This document shows, piece after piece, positions 17,434 through 28,460 of a stretch of 64,000 nucleotides of DNA. A program made the translations under genes and the position numbers. This DNA comes from DATBVX01 sp963724625 (lineage in GTDB: Bacteria; Pseudomonadota; Gammaproteobacteria; Steroidobacterales; Steroidobacteraceae): contig CAVRVO010000026.1 in the NCBI GenBank assembly GCA_963724625.1, positions 1 through 64,000 of the forward strand, written 5' to 3'. Positions within the stretch are counted from its first letter, which is position 1. The number at the start of each line of letters is the position of its first letter. Under the pieces are notes generated by a model. The model saw only the letters and a program-made list of their open reading frames with translations. It did no database searches and was not told the origin of the DNA.

Positions 17434-19030
17434 GTGGGCAACGAACTGCTCCGGCAGGTGGTGTTGGCCGCGGCAGGAGTTGTTCTGCTCGTTTCTTGCG
17501 GCGGCGGTGATGATGGCGGCAGCTCCGTGCCGGTGCCACCGCCAATCACGTCAGTTCCGCTGGTCCGCGTCTCCCCCGCCTCGACCTTGGCGGCGGGCTG
17601 CAACGGTTCGCCACAGACGGGCACGTTGTACGTGGATGCGGAAGTCGAGCCCTTCGTGGCGATCAATCCGTCCAACCCGACCAATCTCGTCGGCGCCTGG
17701 CAACAGGATCGCTGGTCGAACGGCGGTGCACAGGGACTGCTGGTGGGAGCGTCCTTCGATGACGGACGGAGTTGGACCGTCTCCGCGATACCCTTCGCAC
17801 GCTGCACCGGCGGGAATGCCACCAATGGCGGCGATTTCGAACGAGCCACCGATCCATGGATGGCCGTGTCACCCGGCGGCATCGCGTATGCGCTGGCGCT
17901 TTCATTCAGCGGTGCAACGCTCGCGCCGGGTTCAGCGAGTGCGATGCTCGTATCCCGCTCGGCCGATGGAGGCCTCACGTGGGGCCAGCCGGTCACGCTG
18001 ATCCGCGATGGTGATCAGTTCTTCAATGACAAGGGCTCCATAACCGCGGACGTGAGTGACGCGCGCTTCGTGTACGCGGTGTGGGATCGACTGACCATCG
18101 CCCAGGACGGGCCGACGTGGTTCGCACGCACGCTCGATGGCGGCGCATCGTGGCAAACCCGCAGCATCTACGACCCAGGACCCGGCAATCAGACCATCGG
18201 CAACCAGATCGGGGTACTTCTCGACGGCTCGATCATCAATGTCTTTACGGAAATCGATATCGTCGCAGGTCGCGCATCAGCTGCGATTCGTGCGATCCGT
18301 TCGACGGACCATGGAGATACGTGGAACGTACCTGTAACGGTAGCGGAGCTCCTGGCGATCGGTGCTACGGACCCCGACACCGGACTTCCGGTGCGGGATG
18401 GCTCCGATATACCCGCGATGGCGGTCGACAGCAGCGGCGTCGTGTACGTTGCGTGGCAGGATGCACGATTCTCCAGTGGCCAGCGCGACGCAATTGCACT
18501 CTCGCGCTCTGTGGATAGCGGAATCACGTGGAGCACGCCAGTGCGAGTGAATTCCACCACAGCGACTGCCGCGTTCACGCCCACGCGTGCACGTGCGAAG
18601 TGATGGAGTGATCGGCGTGACGTACTACGATTTCCGCAACAACACTGCCGACCCGAGGACGCTTCCAACTGACTACTGGATCGCGACCTCCACCGATGCG
18701 CTCACCTTCACGGAGTCGCACCTGAGCGGACCATTCGATCTCGACCGCGCACCGGATGCCGGCGGTCTCTTCCTCGGTGACTACCAGGCACTCACAAGCA
18801 CAGGAAGCGATTTCCTGCCGTTCTTCGTCCAGACCAACAGCGGCGGCGTTGGCAATCGAACCGATGTATTCATCGGCCTCGGCACGGTGCCGCCGATGGC
18901 TGAAGCGGAACAGGTAACGACCGCCGAGATCGCTGCGCCCGCCCGCATGACACCCGAATGGCGACAGCGCGTGCATGATCGGATTCTGCGCCGGCTGGAG
19001 CGGCGCGTACCCGATCGGAGCCTGCGCTGA
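17434..19030 (+). CDS. Secreted Asp-box (BNR/sialidase-like) lipoprotein, split by a frameshift
   Basis: Lipoprotein of about 530 residues if repaired. I start at GTG 17434, which has GGAGG five bases upstream; the signal ends at the lipobox LLVSC before a Gly/Asp-rich linker. Five Asp-box motifs (SxDxGxTW type: FDDGRSWT, SADGGLTWG, LDGGASWQ, TDHGDTWN, VDSGITWS) mark a beta-propeller like those of sialidases and photosystem assembly factors. The frame breaks at 18586, where one extra C separates the TAAFTPT segment from VHVRSDGVIGV; the second part ends at 19030. Catalytic sialidase residues cannot be confirmed, so sugar hydrolysis is only one possibility. Confidence 0.75.
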
Positions 19031-19046
19031 CAGCTCAAGCCTGCGT

Positions 19047-20027
19047 TCAGAAGTTGCAGGGCGACGCGAGCACCGGGTTGAGAGCCGGGACAGTGTCGCG
19101 GAACTTCACACCTGCCTGACGCAACTCGCCAACGAGCTCTTCCACGCGCCTCGGCGTCAGCGTCGCATCTTTCTGATGAAAGACCCAGTCGATGTCTTCC
19201 ACGTAATGGCGCGCCTCGCCGCTCTGCGCGAGGCCGTCCTTGATGAACCACAGGTTGAAGTTGATGGACATCGGTTCTTCGGGATAGTACGGCTCACCAT
19301 GCGTCGCCAGCAGCTCGCCATCGATGTAGTACTTCACGGTTCGCGCGCCCACCTGGACGACCAGCGTGTGCCAGCCTTCGCGACTCCCCTGCACCGCCTG
19401 ACTGGTATTCACCTGCAGCCATTCTGGTTCCGGGCGGAATGTCTCCCAGGTCGTTACATAGAGAGTGAGTGCCCCTCCACCCCAGCCGCCGTTTGGCAAG
19501 TACTCAAAATCGAGCTCGCTGTAATCGGGATCGAGCGGCGCCTTGAGCGGGCTGATCATGTAGAAAGTCTCGACAACCTGGTCGCCGTCGGGGCCCTCGG
19601 CTGGCGCGTCATGAAAGCGGACACGGGCCGCGTACGTGCCTTCGTAGTACTTGCGCTGATGGCAGAACTGCGCCTGCCGCGTGGTCGTACCATCCGTCGT
19701 AGCCGTCATGCGCACGAGGAAGTTGCCGGCGCGCTCCGGGTCCGCAACACCCAGCGTCACGTTGCCATTCCAAAGCGCACCGCTGATTCCCGGCCAACCC
19801 GGTTCACTGCGCAGAATCCAGCCGTTGTGCTCGAATTCGCGCGCCGAGCCGTAACTGAAGTCATCGAACAGCACGGGCACCAGAGCCGGCGGTGGACCGC
19901 GGCGCGGAGCGGGCTGCGTTTCGGAGCCGGAGTTCATCGTGTGCTCACTCATGCTGATCGTCGCTTCACAGCCGGCTACCGCCAGCAGGACGACCCAGAG
20001 AGCCAGCCGCAGACCGAATGCGCTCAC
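19047..20027 (-). CDS. Glycoside hydrolase family 16-like lipoprotein
   Basis: Exported protein of 326 residues with a lipoprotein signal (lipobox AVAGC, Cys at about residue 20). The mature part is a concanavalin-A-like beta-jelly roll. The family 16 active-site pattern ExDxE is visible as SELDFEYLPNG near residue 170, and a GWHTLVVQVG strand and YYIDGELLATH match the second half of GH16 proteins. Family members cleave or rearrange beta-1,3/1,4-glucans or galactans. The start is GTG at 20027, overlapping the stop of the DUF2269 gene by one base. Confidence 0.75.
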   Translation of the reverse strand: MSAFGLRLALWVVLLAVAGCEATISMSEHTMNSGSETQPAPRRGPPPALVPVLFDDFSYGSAREFEHNGWILRSEPGWPGISGALWNGNVTLGVADPERAGNFLVRMTATTDGTTTRQAQFCHQRKYYEGTYAARVRFHDAPAEGPDGDQVVETFYMISPLKAPLDPDYSELDFEYLPNGGWGGGALTLYVTTWETFRPEPEWLQVNTSQAVQGSREGWHTLVVQVGARTVKYYIDGELLATHGEPYYPEEPMSINFNLWFIKDGLAQSGEARHYVEDIDWVFHQKDATLTPRRVEELVGELRQAGVKFRDTVPALNPVLASPCNF

Positions 20028-20515
20028 TAGAGCGCAGGCAAGGTGGGCTTGAGAATCATCAGCACCAGGGCGATGAGGGGGGCCAGCGTCGCGACGGAGC
20101 CCCAGATGGCCCAGCTTCGATGTAGCGATTCATAGCGTGCCCAGTCGAACTGGCCGGTGTTGCCCGCTCGGGCAAGCGCGGTGATTTTCCGCTGTAGTGG
20201 GCCGACCGAAAACATGAAAGACAGCCCGGAGATGATCAGCAATACGAGGCCCCAGAAAATCCACCCGGTCCTCAGGATGGGGAAGCCGCCGGTAATCGCG
20301 GCAGCGAGGCCAGCAATCGTCAGCAGCGTGACGCCGGGCATTGTGAACCAGCGATCGCTGCGCGTAATGCCTTCGAAGGCATGCGCGATGATTTTCGGGT
20401 CGCGGGTCCTGCCCGCGTGATACGCCCAGAATACGCCCGTAATGATGTTGCCGAGGAACAGCACAACGCCGATGACATGCAATACCTTCCAGGTCAGGTA
20501 CACGACAACCTCCAA
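20027..20515 (-). CDS. DUF2269 family integral membrane protein
   Basis: Membrane protein of 162 residues with four predicted helices (about 8-28, 58-78, 82-104, 134-156) and the conserved KVLHVIGVVLFLGN start of the DUF2269 family. Family function is unknown. It directly precedes the GH16-like gene with a one-base overlap, so both are likely cotranscribed. It is separated from manB by 33 bases. Confidence 0.8.
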   Translation of the reverse strand: MEVVVYLTWKVLHVIGVVLFLGNIITGVFWAYHAGRTRDPKIIAHAFEGITRSDRWFTMPGVTLLTIAGLAAAITGGFPILRTGWIFWGLVLLIISGLSFMFSVGPLQRKITALARAGNTGQFDWARYESLHRSWAIWGSVATLAPLIALVLMILKPTLPAL

Positions 20516-20548
20516 TGAACCGGCTTTTTTTCCGCGACCTGCGAGGCC

Positions 20549-21895
20549 TCAGCCTTCGAGCGCCTTCAGCAGCTCCTCGGTCTTCGCCTTCATCAGCCCC
20601 TCATCGCCGCGCGACTCCACGTTGAGCCGCACCAGGGGCTCGGTGTTTGAAGTACGCAGATTGAAGCGCCAGCGATCGAATTCCATCGACAGGCCGTCGG
20701 TGTAATCGACGCTCTGCGCCTTGGACTTATAGAGCTTCTCGATACGCTGGATCGCCGCCTTCCCGTCCGGGAGCTTGCGATTGATTTCACCGCTCGCGGG
20801 AAACAGCTTGATCCTTTCGTCCACGAGTGCTGATAGCGACTTGCCGGACTCGCAGACGATCTGCGTCACCAGCAGCCACGGAATCATGCCGCTGTCTGCG
20901 TAGGAGAAATCGCGAAAGTAGTGATGAGCACTCATTTCGCCGCCGTAGACGGCATCCTCGGTCCGCATCTTTTCCTTGATGAACGCGTGACCGGATTTGC
21001 ACAGTACTGGAATCCCGCCCAGTGACTTCACCATGTCCACGGTGTTCCAGGTGAGACGCGGGTCGTGCACGATCTTCGCGCCCGGATAGCGCTTGAGGAA
21101 CGCCGAAGCCAGCAACCCGACGATGTAATAACCCTCGATGAAGCGACCGCCCTCGTCGAAAAAGAAGCAGCGATCGAAGTCGCCATCCCAGGCAAGACCA
21201 AGATCCGCCTTGTGCTTGCGGATCGCGTCGATGGTTGGCGCGCGGTTTTCCTCCAGCATCGGATTGGGTACGCCGTTTGGGAAATGACCGTCCGGCTGGT
21301 TAAAGAGCTTGATGAACTCGAACGGCAGGTGCTTCTCCAGCTGATCGATAATGAGCCCAGCACCGCCATTGCCCGCATTCACCACGATCTTGAGCGGCTT
21401 GAGCTTGCTGGGCTCGATGTAGCTCAGAAGATGCTCGAGATATGTCTTGCTGGTATCGAGATCCTGGCGGCGCCCGGCACGCGGCGGCGATGCAAACTCG
21501 CCTCGTTCGGCGATGACCCGAATATCCTCGAGCCCGGTATCTGAGCTGATCGGCTTAGCCCGTTCGCGCACCATCTTCATGCCGTTGTAATCCGGCGGAT
21601 TGTGGCTCGCAGTCACCATGATTCCGCCGTCCAGGGACTCATGGAAGGTCGCGAAGTACACGCCTTCCGTGCCGCAGAGGCCGATGTCGTACACGTCGAC
21701 ACCCGAATCGGTGAGACCTCTGACGAGCGCATCGCGCAGTTGCGCGCTCGACAGACGGATGTCGCGGCCCACCGCAACTTTTTTGGGTTTCACGAACTCG
21801 GCGAATCCCCGGCCGATGCGATAGGCGATGTCCTCGTTGAGCTCATCCGGCAGGCGGCCGCGGACATCGTAGGCTTTGAACGACGTGATCTTCAT
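20549..21895 (-). CDS. manB: Phosphomannomutase/phosphoglucomutase
   Basis: Interconverts mannose-6-phosphate and mannose-1-phosphate for GDP-mannose synthesis; AlgC-type enzymes also act on glucose phosphates. The 448 residues include the phosphoserine loop TASHNPPDYNGMKM (about residue 95), the metal-binding loop DGDFDRCFFF (about 240), the sugar-binding GGEMSAHHYF (about 320) and the C-terminal phosphate site RTSNTEPLVRLN. It begins the left half of the polysaccharide locus and neighbours manC. I use manB because of that pairing; the algC name would also fit. Confidence 0.9.
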   Translation of the reverse strand: MKITSFKAYDVRGRLPDELNEDIAYRIGRGFAEFVKPKKVAVGRDIRLSSAQLRDALVRGLTDSGVDVYDIGLCGTEGVYFATFHESLDGGIMVTASHNPPDYNGMKMVRERAKPISSDTGLEDIRVIAERGEFASPPRAGRRQDLDTSKTYLEHLLSYIEPSKLKPLKIVVNAGNGGAGLIIDQLEKHLPFEFIKLFNQPDGHFPNGVPNPMLEENRAPTIDAIRKHKADLGLAWDGDFDRCFFFDEGGRFIEGYYIVGLLASAFLKRYPGAKIVHDPRLTWNTVDMVKSLGGIPVLCKSGHAFIKEKMRTEDAVYGGEMSAHHYFRDFSYADSGMIPWLLVTQIVCESGKSLSALVDERIKLFPASGEINRKLPDGKAAIQRIEKLYKSKAQSVDYTDGLSMEFDRWRFNLRTSNTEPLVRLNVESRGDEGLMKAKTEELLKALEG

Positions 21896-21905
21896 TTCGA
21901 TGCCT

Positions 21906-23102
21906 TCAGGAATTGGAACGCACGCCGCTCACGACGCAATTGACCACGTGGGCAAGCTGCTCGCGTGTCAGCTCAGGATAGATCGGCAGCGCGATGGTTT
22001 CTTGCGCCGCTCGCTCTGATTCCGGCATGTCACCTTCCCGGTAGCCAAGATAAGCAAAGCATTCCTGCAGATGCAGCGGTACCGGGTAGTAGATCTCGGT
22101 GCCGACACCGCACTCCGCGAGATACTTTCGCACCTCATCTCGTTTCGGCACCCGGATCACGTACTGGTTGTAGATGTGCCGATAGCCGGTACGCGCCACT
22201 GGCAGAACAATTCTCGATTCACCCGCCGCCTTGAATGCAGAATCATAGAAGGCGGCGTTCTCCTGCCGGCCGCGCGACCACTCATCCAGGTGGGTCAGCT
22301 TTACGTTGAGTACCGCCGCCTGGATCTCATCGATGCGGAAATTTCCGCCGATGAGCGCGTGGTAGTACTTGGGCTCACCGCCATGCACGCGCAGGATCTT
22401 GAGCCGATGTGCGAGCTCGGGGTCATTGGTGACGCACATGCCCGCATCACCAAATGCACCGAGGTTCTTGGTGGGAAAGAAAGAGAGGCAACCGATCGCG
22501 CCAATCGGGCCCACGCGGCGTCCCTTGGGATACTCCGACCCGATCGCCTGTGCGGCGTCCTCGATGACTCGCAAATTGAAGCGTGCCGCGAGCTCCATCA
22601 GTGGATCCATGTCCGCCGACTGACCGTAAAGGTGCACGGGCATGAGCGCACGTACTCGACCGCCGGTACGCCGATTGACGAGCCGTCCCTCACGCTTCTC
22701 ACACTGGCTGGTGAGAAACTCCCCAACGGCCGCCGGTGAAATGTTGAACGTACCGGGCTCGATATCGACGTAGATGGGCCGTGCGCCCACCCGCGCAATC
22801 GTGCCGCCGGTCGCAAAAAAGGTGTATGGGCTCGTGATCACTTCATCGCCCGGCCCGATGTCGAGCGCCATGAGCGCGATGAGCAACGCGTCGGTGCCCG
22901 ACGACAGGCCAATCGCGAACTTTGCCTGGCTGTACTCGGCAATGCGACGCTCGAGCTCGGTCACGGCGGGCCCCAGGATGAACATCTGGCTGGCGCACAC
23001 GCGCGCGATCGCGGCATCGATTTCCGATTTCAGTGCTTGATACTGCGGCTTGAGATCAAGCAGCGGAACCTTCATCGCGGCGGGTCGGACAGCGGCGTTC
23101 AT
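21906..23102 (-). CDS. DegT/DnrJ/EryC1/StrS sugar aminotransferase
   Basis: PLP-dependent enzyme of 398 residues that transaminates a keto-sugar nucleotide. The PLP lysine lies in SFFPTKNLGAFGDAG (about residue 210); the cofactor-ring aspartate is in VIEDAAQAIGSE. GTDALLIAL and the late YYPVPLHLQ motif are typical. A partner substrate could come from the WbpM-type dehydratase encoded downstream. C3 versus C4 amination cannot be decided. Spacing to manB is 10 bases. Confidence 0.87.
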   Translation of the reverse strand: MNAAVRPAAMKVPLLDLKPQYQALKSEIDAAIARVCASQMFILGPAVTELERRIAEYSQAKFAIGLSSGTDALLIALMALDIGPGDEVITSPYTFFATGGTIARVGARPIYVDIEPGTFNISPAAVGEFLTSQCEKREGRLVNRRTGGRVRALMPVHLYGQSADMDPLMELAARFNLRVIEDAAQAIGSEYPKGRRVGPIGAIGCLSFFPTKNLGAFGDAGMCVTNDPELAHRLKILRVHGGEPKYYHALIGGNFRIDEIQAAVLNVKLTHLDEWSRGRQENAAFYDSAFKAAGESRIVLPVARTGYRHIYNQYVIRVPKRDEVRKYLAECGVGTEIYYPVPLHLQECFAYLGYREGDMPESERAAQETIALPIYPELTREQLAHVVNCVVSGVRSNS

Positions 23103-23150
23103 GACGTCATCTCCTGCACATCCCGAAGTGCCAGTTCTACGGCACCAGGT

Positions 23151-24576
23151 CTATTTGTTCGTTCCCTCGCGGCCGTAACGATCCTCGAAGCGCACGATGT
23201 CATCCTCGCCGAGATAGCTTCCAGACTGCACTTCGATGATGTGCACCGGAACCGTTCCCGGGTTTTCGATGCGGTGCCTGGTTCCGACGGGAATGTAGGT
23301 CGACTGGTTCTCTTCAAGTAGAAAGACCTCGTCGTCGCGCGTAATCCGCGCTGTGCCGGCAACGACCACCCAGTGTTCGGCGCGATGATGATGGAGCTGC
23401 AGCGAAATCGAGGCGCCCGGATTGATCGTGAGGCGTTTGACCTGAAAACGCTCCCCGCTGTCGAGGCTGTCGTAACTGCCCCAGGGCCGGAATACTTCGC
23501 GATGGAGCAGTGCCTCGCCGCGCTGCTGCGACTTCAGCCGATTCACCAGCAACTTCACGTCCTGGACCCGTGTTTTCGGCGCGACGAGCACAGCGTCCTT
23601 GGTTTCCACGACTACGTGATCGCCGAGGCCGACGGTCGCCACCAGCCTGCTGTCCGAGTACAGGAAACAGTCGTGCGTGTCTTCGGCGATGACATCGCCG
23701 TGCATGACGTTGCCTGAAGGGTCGGTCCGCGATGCTTCGTGAAGCGCCGCCCAGGAGCCAACATCGCTCCAGCCTGCATCGAGGGGCACCACGACCGCAT
23801 CGCGCGTTTTTTCCATCACGGCGTAGTCGATCGACTCGCTGCGACAACGCTCGAATTCCGCCGCCGGCAGCCGCGTGAACTCCAGATCCACCTGCGCCCC
23901 AGCCACCGCTTTCTCACAAACTTCGAGAATGTCCGGTGCAAGACGCTTGAGTTCCTCCAGATAGCGGCGCGCCTTGAACACGAACATGCCGCTGTTCCAG
24001 AAGTACTCGCCGGACTCGATGAACTGCCGCGCACGTCGCGAGTCGGGCTTTTCGACGAACTGAGCCACGGGGTACGCTGGCCCCCTTCCTCCGGCCCGAC
24101 GAATGTAGCCATAACCGGTCTCAGGGCTGCGTGCCACGACCCCGAAGGTGACGAGTTTTTCGTCGGCCGCCTGTGCCAGTGCAATCCGGGCCGCGCCGTG
24201 GAAAGCCGGCACATCGTCGATGACGTGATCCGCTGGAAGGACCAGCAGAATCGGATCGGCCGCGCCGTCGGACTTGAGCGCGACCAACGCCGCTACCGCG
24301 ACCGCAGGAGCCGTGTTGCGCCCGACGGGCTCGAGAATGATCGAACCTGGCGCGGCACCGAGCCGACGCAACTGCTCGGCGACCATGAAACGGTGCGCCT
24401 CGTTGCAGACGACGACGGGAGCACCGAGGTTCTCGAGTCCCTTGAGCCGCTACCGCCGTGTCCTGGAGCATCGTGCGCTCCGACACGAGCGGCAGCAACT
24501 GCTTCGGATAGAGCTCACGCGACAATGGCCACAATCGCGTGCCCGAGCCACCCGAGAGTATTACGGGGATAAGCAT
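23151..24576 (-). CDS. manC: Mannose-1-phosphate guanylyltransferase / mannose-6-phosphate isomerase, frameshifted
   Basis: Bifunctional ManC/AlgA-type enzyme that makes GDP-mannose. From ATG 24576 it reads MLIPVILSGGSGTRLWPLSR, the nucleotidyltransferase signature, up to ERTMLQDTAV. One extra base near 24450 then shifts the frame; the rest (RLKGLENLG, then MVAEQLRRLG, EPVGRNTAPAV, VEKPDS) continues to 23151. The C-terminal cupin (RPWGSYDSLDSGERFQVKRL, HHHRAEHW, FEDRYGR) is the isomerase domain. Repaired length is about 475 residues, normal for type II PMI enzymes. Confidence 0.88.
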
Positions 24577-24649
24577 GTTCGGCTCGCAATGACAATACGC
24601 AAACTAGCGCGCTCGCGGCAATTGTACGTCAGCCGGCGGCGCCGGACCT

Positions 24650-25991
24650 TCAGCTGAGATCGAGTCGCGCGCCGCGACCCACCCCGTAGTACGTAATGCC
24701 GAGCCGCGCCAGGTACGAGGGATCATAGAGATTGCGGCCGTCAAAGATTACCGGACTCTTGAGCTGCGACTTGATGTTGTCGAAGTCAGGACTGCGAAAC
24801 TCCTGCCACTCGGTCACGATCGCCAGCGCATCTGCGCCGACGAGCGCCGCATTGGCATTCTTTACCAGCGTGAGATCCTTGCGATCTCCAAACGTGCGAC
24901 GCGCCTCATCCATCGCTACCGGATCGTAAGCCTGCACCCTGGCGCCGTGCTCCCAGAGCTCTTCCATGAGGGCACGGCTCGGGGCTTCGCGCATGTCGTC
25001 CGTGTTGGGCTTGAACGCCAGGCCCCACAGGGCAACGGTGCGGCCGCCGAGCTTGCCATCGAAGTGCCGGTGAATCTTTCTGAAAAGCATTTCCTTCTGG
25101 CGGCTATTCACGTTCTCGACCGCCTTCAGAATCTCAGCGTCATAGTTGAGGTCCCGCGCCGAACGCGAGAGTGCCTTCACATCCTTGGGGAAGCACGAGC
25201 CGCCGTAACCGCAGCCCGGGTAGATGAAGCTGTAACCGATGCGCGGATCGGAGCCGATACCGACACGAACTTTCTCTATGTCCGCACCAAACCGCTCGGC
25301 GAGATTCGCGAGCTCGTTCATGAAGCTGATCTTGGTGGCGAGCATCGCGTTGGCCGCATACTTCGTGAGCTCCGCTGAGCGGATGTCCATCACCAGCAGC
25401 CGGTCGTGGTTGCGTATAAAAGGTTCATATAACAACCGCAGAAGTTCGGTCGTTCGTGGGTTATCCGTACCAATGATGACGCGGTCCGGTTTCATGAAAT
25501 CGGCGATCGCCGCGCCTTCTTTCAGGAATTCCGGATTTGAAACCACGTCGTATTCCACCTCCACATTACGTTTGGTAATAACTTCCGCGAGCTTGGCGCG
25601 AACTTTGTCGGCGGTCCCGACAGGCACCGTCGACTTGGTAACGACAACCCGGTAATCGCTGATGTGCTGACCAATCGTGTTGGCGACAGCGAGCACGTAG
25701 GCTCAGATCGGCCGATCCGTCCTCGCCCGGAGGCGTGCCGACGGCGATGAGCTGAAATAGCCCATGCGCCACGCCCTTCGCCGCGTCGGTGGTGAATTCG
25801 ATGCGACCGGCCTCAGCGTTGCGCTTGATCACGCCATCGAGCCCTGGCTCATGAATCGGCACGTCGCCGCGGTTGAGCTGCTCGATCTTCTTCGCATCGA
25901 CATCCACGCACATGACGTGGTTGCCGGCATCGGCCAGGCAGGCACCCGTGACCAGACCGACGTAGCCCGAGCCAAAGATCGTCACACGCAT
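24650..25991 (-). CDS. ugd: UDP-glucose 6-dehydrogenase, frameshifted
   Basis: NAD-dependent enzyme that oxidises UDP-glucose to UDP-glucuronate. From ATG 25991 it reads MRVTIFGSGYVGLVTGACLAD (Rossmann motif), with VGTPPGEDGSADLS at the first break. One extra C at 25700-25701 shifts the frame; YVLAVANTI follows in the next frame. The catalytic cysteine is in GYGGSCFPKD (about residue 260), with the lysine in the EFLKEGAA region. Repaired length is about 446 residues. It supplies the uronic acid for the epimerase and amidotransferases elsewhere in the locus. Confidence 0.9.
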
Positions 25992-26161
25992 GGCAGATGC
26001 CTTCTAATACGCTGATTGAAAAAGAAAAAGAGGCGCGGAATGTAGCGGACAGATGCCGCCAAGTAAAGCGCAGGGGCGAGTACTACTCAAGCGGCTTGAA
26101 GCGCCTACAGGGAGAAAGATTCACAAGGCAGAACGTATCTGCGCTGCGAAGCGAAACGGCC

Positions 26162-28192
26162 TCAATGCCCGGGCGGCGTCGGCGAGGCTGGAGTAGACGG
26201 GTTCTTGGCAGCGCGCCGCGCGGCGAGCTCGGTCACCTTGTGATCGTCTGTGACTGCCGCGAGCGTTACGCTCACTCCGGAGTGCCGCTGCCAAACGAGG
26301 TCTTCGATCCCGGCGCTCGGTTGATACTCAGCGATCGTGTGCAGTAGCAATTCGCGCGCTCTGCGGCAATCGAACTTGCGCATCGCGACCAACAGGTCGT
26401 CCAGCAGCGTCAGAACCTTTTCCCAGGGCAAAGAATGCTCCATGGCACGCATGATCATCTGGTGATCGGTGCCGGCGACGTCCTTGCCGATCAAAAGCTC
26501 CTCAAACAGCTTTTCTGCCGGCCGCAGGCCCATATAGGAGATCTCGATGTCGCCGTCCGGATGATTCTCGTCACGAACCGTAAGCCCCATCAGGTTCACC
26601 ATGCGTCGCGCCAGGTCATCGATGCGCACAGGCTTTCCCATGTCGAGCACGAACACGTCGCCGCCCTTGGCCATCGAACTCGCCTGGATAACCAGCTGTG
26701 CGGCTTCGGGAATCGTCATGAAGTAGCGGATCACATCCGGATGCGTCACGGTCACCGGACCGCCGCGGCGGATCTGCTCGTGAAACAAGGGCACGACCGA
26801 GCCCGACGAGGCCAGAACGTTGCCGAAACGAACCATGCAGAATCGTGTTTTGGAACCGCGCTCCTGCATGGCCTGCAGCACGAGTTCGGCGAAACGCTTG
26901 GTCGCCCCCATGACATTCGTCGGGTTGACGGCCTTGTCAGTGGAAACCAGCACGAACGTCTCAACGTGTGTCTCAAGGGCCGCCTCTGCCGCATGCCAGG
27001 TCGCGTAGACGTTGTTATGAATCCCCTCAATCATGTTCTGCTCGACGATCGGCATGTGCTTGTAGGCGGCCGCGTGGTAGACCGTCTGGACGCCGTATGT
27101 CTGCATGATCTCGCGAACGCGATATTTGTGATGCGCGTTACCAAGTAATGCAACGATCTCGACATGCAGGTTCTCGCTGGCGCTTCTAAGGCGGAGTTCC
27201 TTCTCGATGTTGTAAAGCGCGATCTCCGACATCTCGAGTAGCAGCAGGCGCTTCGGGGCAAGCAATACGATCTGCCGACACAACTCCGAACCGATCGATC
27301 CGCCGGCGCCGGTGACCAACACAGATTTGCCTTCTATGCATCCACGCAGCAACGCGAGGTTTGGCGGAACAGGATCGCGCCCGAGCAGATCGCTGACCTC
27401 AACCTCGTGGATCTCATCGACGCGCGCGCGCCCGGCGGCCAGGTCACCAAGATCCGGGATCGTCTGCACGTGAGTGCCAAGTGACTCGAGGTGCGTCAGG
27501 ATGTCGCGGCGACGACGCCTTGTTTCAGAGGGCACGGCGAGAAGGATCCGCGTGATGCTGAATTCGGGAATGATCGTCGGCAGTTCGCTGGGCGAGAAAA
27601 CTTCGATGCCATTGATGACGCTGCCATGGAGCGCATGGTGATCATCAACGAAGGCGACGGGCTTGAACTCTTTGCCGCTCTGGAGCGCCACTGACAGACG
27701 CACCCCTGCTTCTCCGGCGCCATAGATCGCTACCCGCTCGCCGGCGCCGTTGGCACTCTGGAGCGCGAGCCGAACCAGGTATCGGCTTCCGGCTACATAA
27801 AGAAGAGCGAGCGCCCAATAGATAACCAACGCGCTGATCGGGACCATCCGATGCGCAAGCGTGAAATTGAGAATAGTCACCAGCGCGACGGACAGAGTCA
27901 CGCCGGCGAACACGGCCAGCACCGCCCTCCCGCCGATGTACCGGATGACAGCGCGATAGAGACCGAGCTTGGCAAAGACAGGGAGGCTGGTCAGCAGGAC
28001 GACGAGATAAAGCCACCCCCTGATGCCGAGGCCATGCTCGAGTGTACCGAGTCTAAGTGTAATAGCCGTGTAAAGAGCCAACGGGATCATCACCACGTCG
28101 GCCACGACCATGATGAAACGCTTGGTGCTGCGTGGCAGCTCGGTTACGAACTGCAAGCAGCGCGCAATTCTCGTCCTTTGATCCTTCATCAC
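26162..28192 (-). CDS. Membrane-bound UDP-HexNAc 4,6-dehydratase/epimerase (WbpM/CapD/FlaA1-like)
   Basis: Large two-part enzyme of 676 residues. Four N-terminal membrane helices lie within about residues 25-135, then a linker Rossmann domain, then an extended SDR domain with VTGAGGSIGSELCRQI (about residue 290). The catalytic triad region reads VSTDKAVNPTNVMGATKR. The Met in place of the usual SDR Tyr is a hallmark of WbpM-type dehydratases. These enzymes make UDP-4-keto-6-deoxy-GlcNAc, leading to QuiNAc, FucNAc or bacillosamine. The C-terminus is unusually Ala/Pro/Thr-rich. The 268 bases upstream (28193-28460) hold no gene I can support and probably the promoter. Confidence 0.87.
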   Translation of the reverse strand: MMKDQRTRIARCLQFVTELPRSTKRFIMVVADVVMIPLALYTAITLRLGTLEHGLGIRGWLYLVVLLTSLPVFAKLGLYRAVIRYIGGRAVLAVFAGVTLSVALVTILNFTLAHRMVPISALVIYWALALLYVAGSRYLVRLALQSANGAGERVAIYGAGEAGVRLSVALQSGKEFKPVAFVDDHHALHGSVINGIEVFSPSELPTIIPEFSITRILLAVPSETRRRRRDILTHLESLGTHVQTIPDLGDLAAGRARVDEIHEVEVSDLLGRDPVPPNLALLRGCIEGKSVLVTGAGGSIGSELCRQIVLLAPKRLLLLEMSEIALYNIEKELRLRSASENLHVEIVALLGNAHHKYRVREIMQTYGVQTVYHAAAYKHMPIVEQNMIEGIHNNVYATWHAAEAALETHVETFVLVSTDKAVNPTNVMGATKRFAELVLQAMQERGSKTRFCMVRFGNVLASSGSVVPLFHEQIRRGGPVTVTHPDVIRYFMTIPEAAQLVIQASSMAKGGDVFVLDMGKPVRIDDLARRMVNLMGLTVRDENHPDGDIEISYMGLRPAEKLFEELLIGKDVAGTDHQMIMRAMEHSLPWEKVLTLLDDLLVAMRKFDCRRARELLLHTIAEYQPSAGIEDLVWQRHSGVSVTLAAVTDDHKVTELAARRAAKNPSTPASPTPPGH

Positions 28193-28460
28193 GGCTCACT
28201 TTCCTGATTGTGACGGCTCTGGCGCATCACTAGCGCAAGGGCCGAATTCCGTAATTCTCGTGCGACGATCTGGAACGTTGCTTCTTCTGAGTTGTCACCG
28301 GGCGTCGCAAGTCTGCCCGGCGGCGTGGATCATAGCATTCCTTTCGTACTGTGTAGCTTGGCCTAAGGTCGTAGGTAATCCAAGAGTCGCCAATCAGGGA
28401 CACGCGCCGGTTCGAAGTAGGAGGGTTGTCAACGCCAGTACGATAGTCCTACTGTGTTCA

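Noticed and set aside
28193..28460. Search for a JUMPstart/ops element upstream of the dehydratase gene
   Set aside because: No match to the GGCGGTAG ops core was found on the coding strand, so RfaH-type control is not supported.
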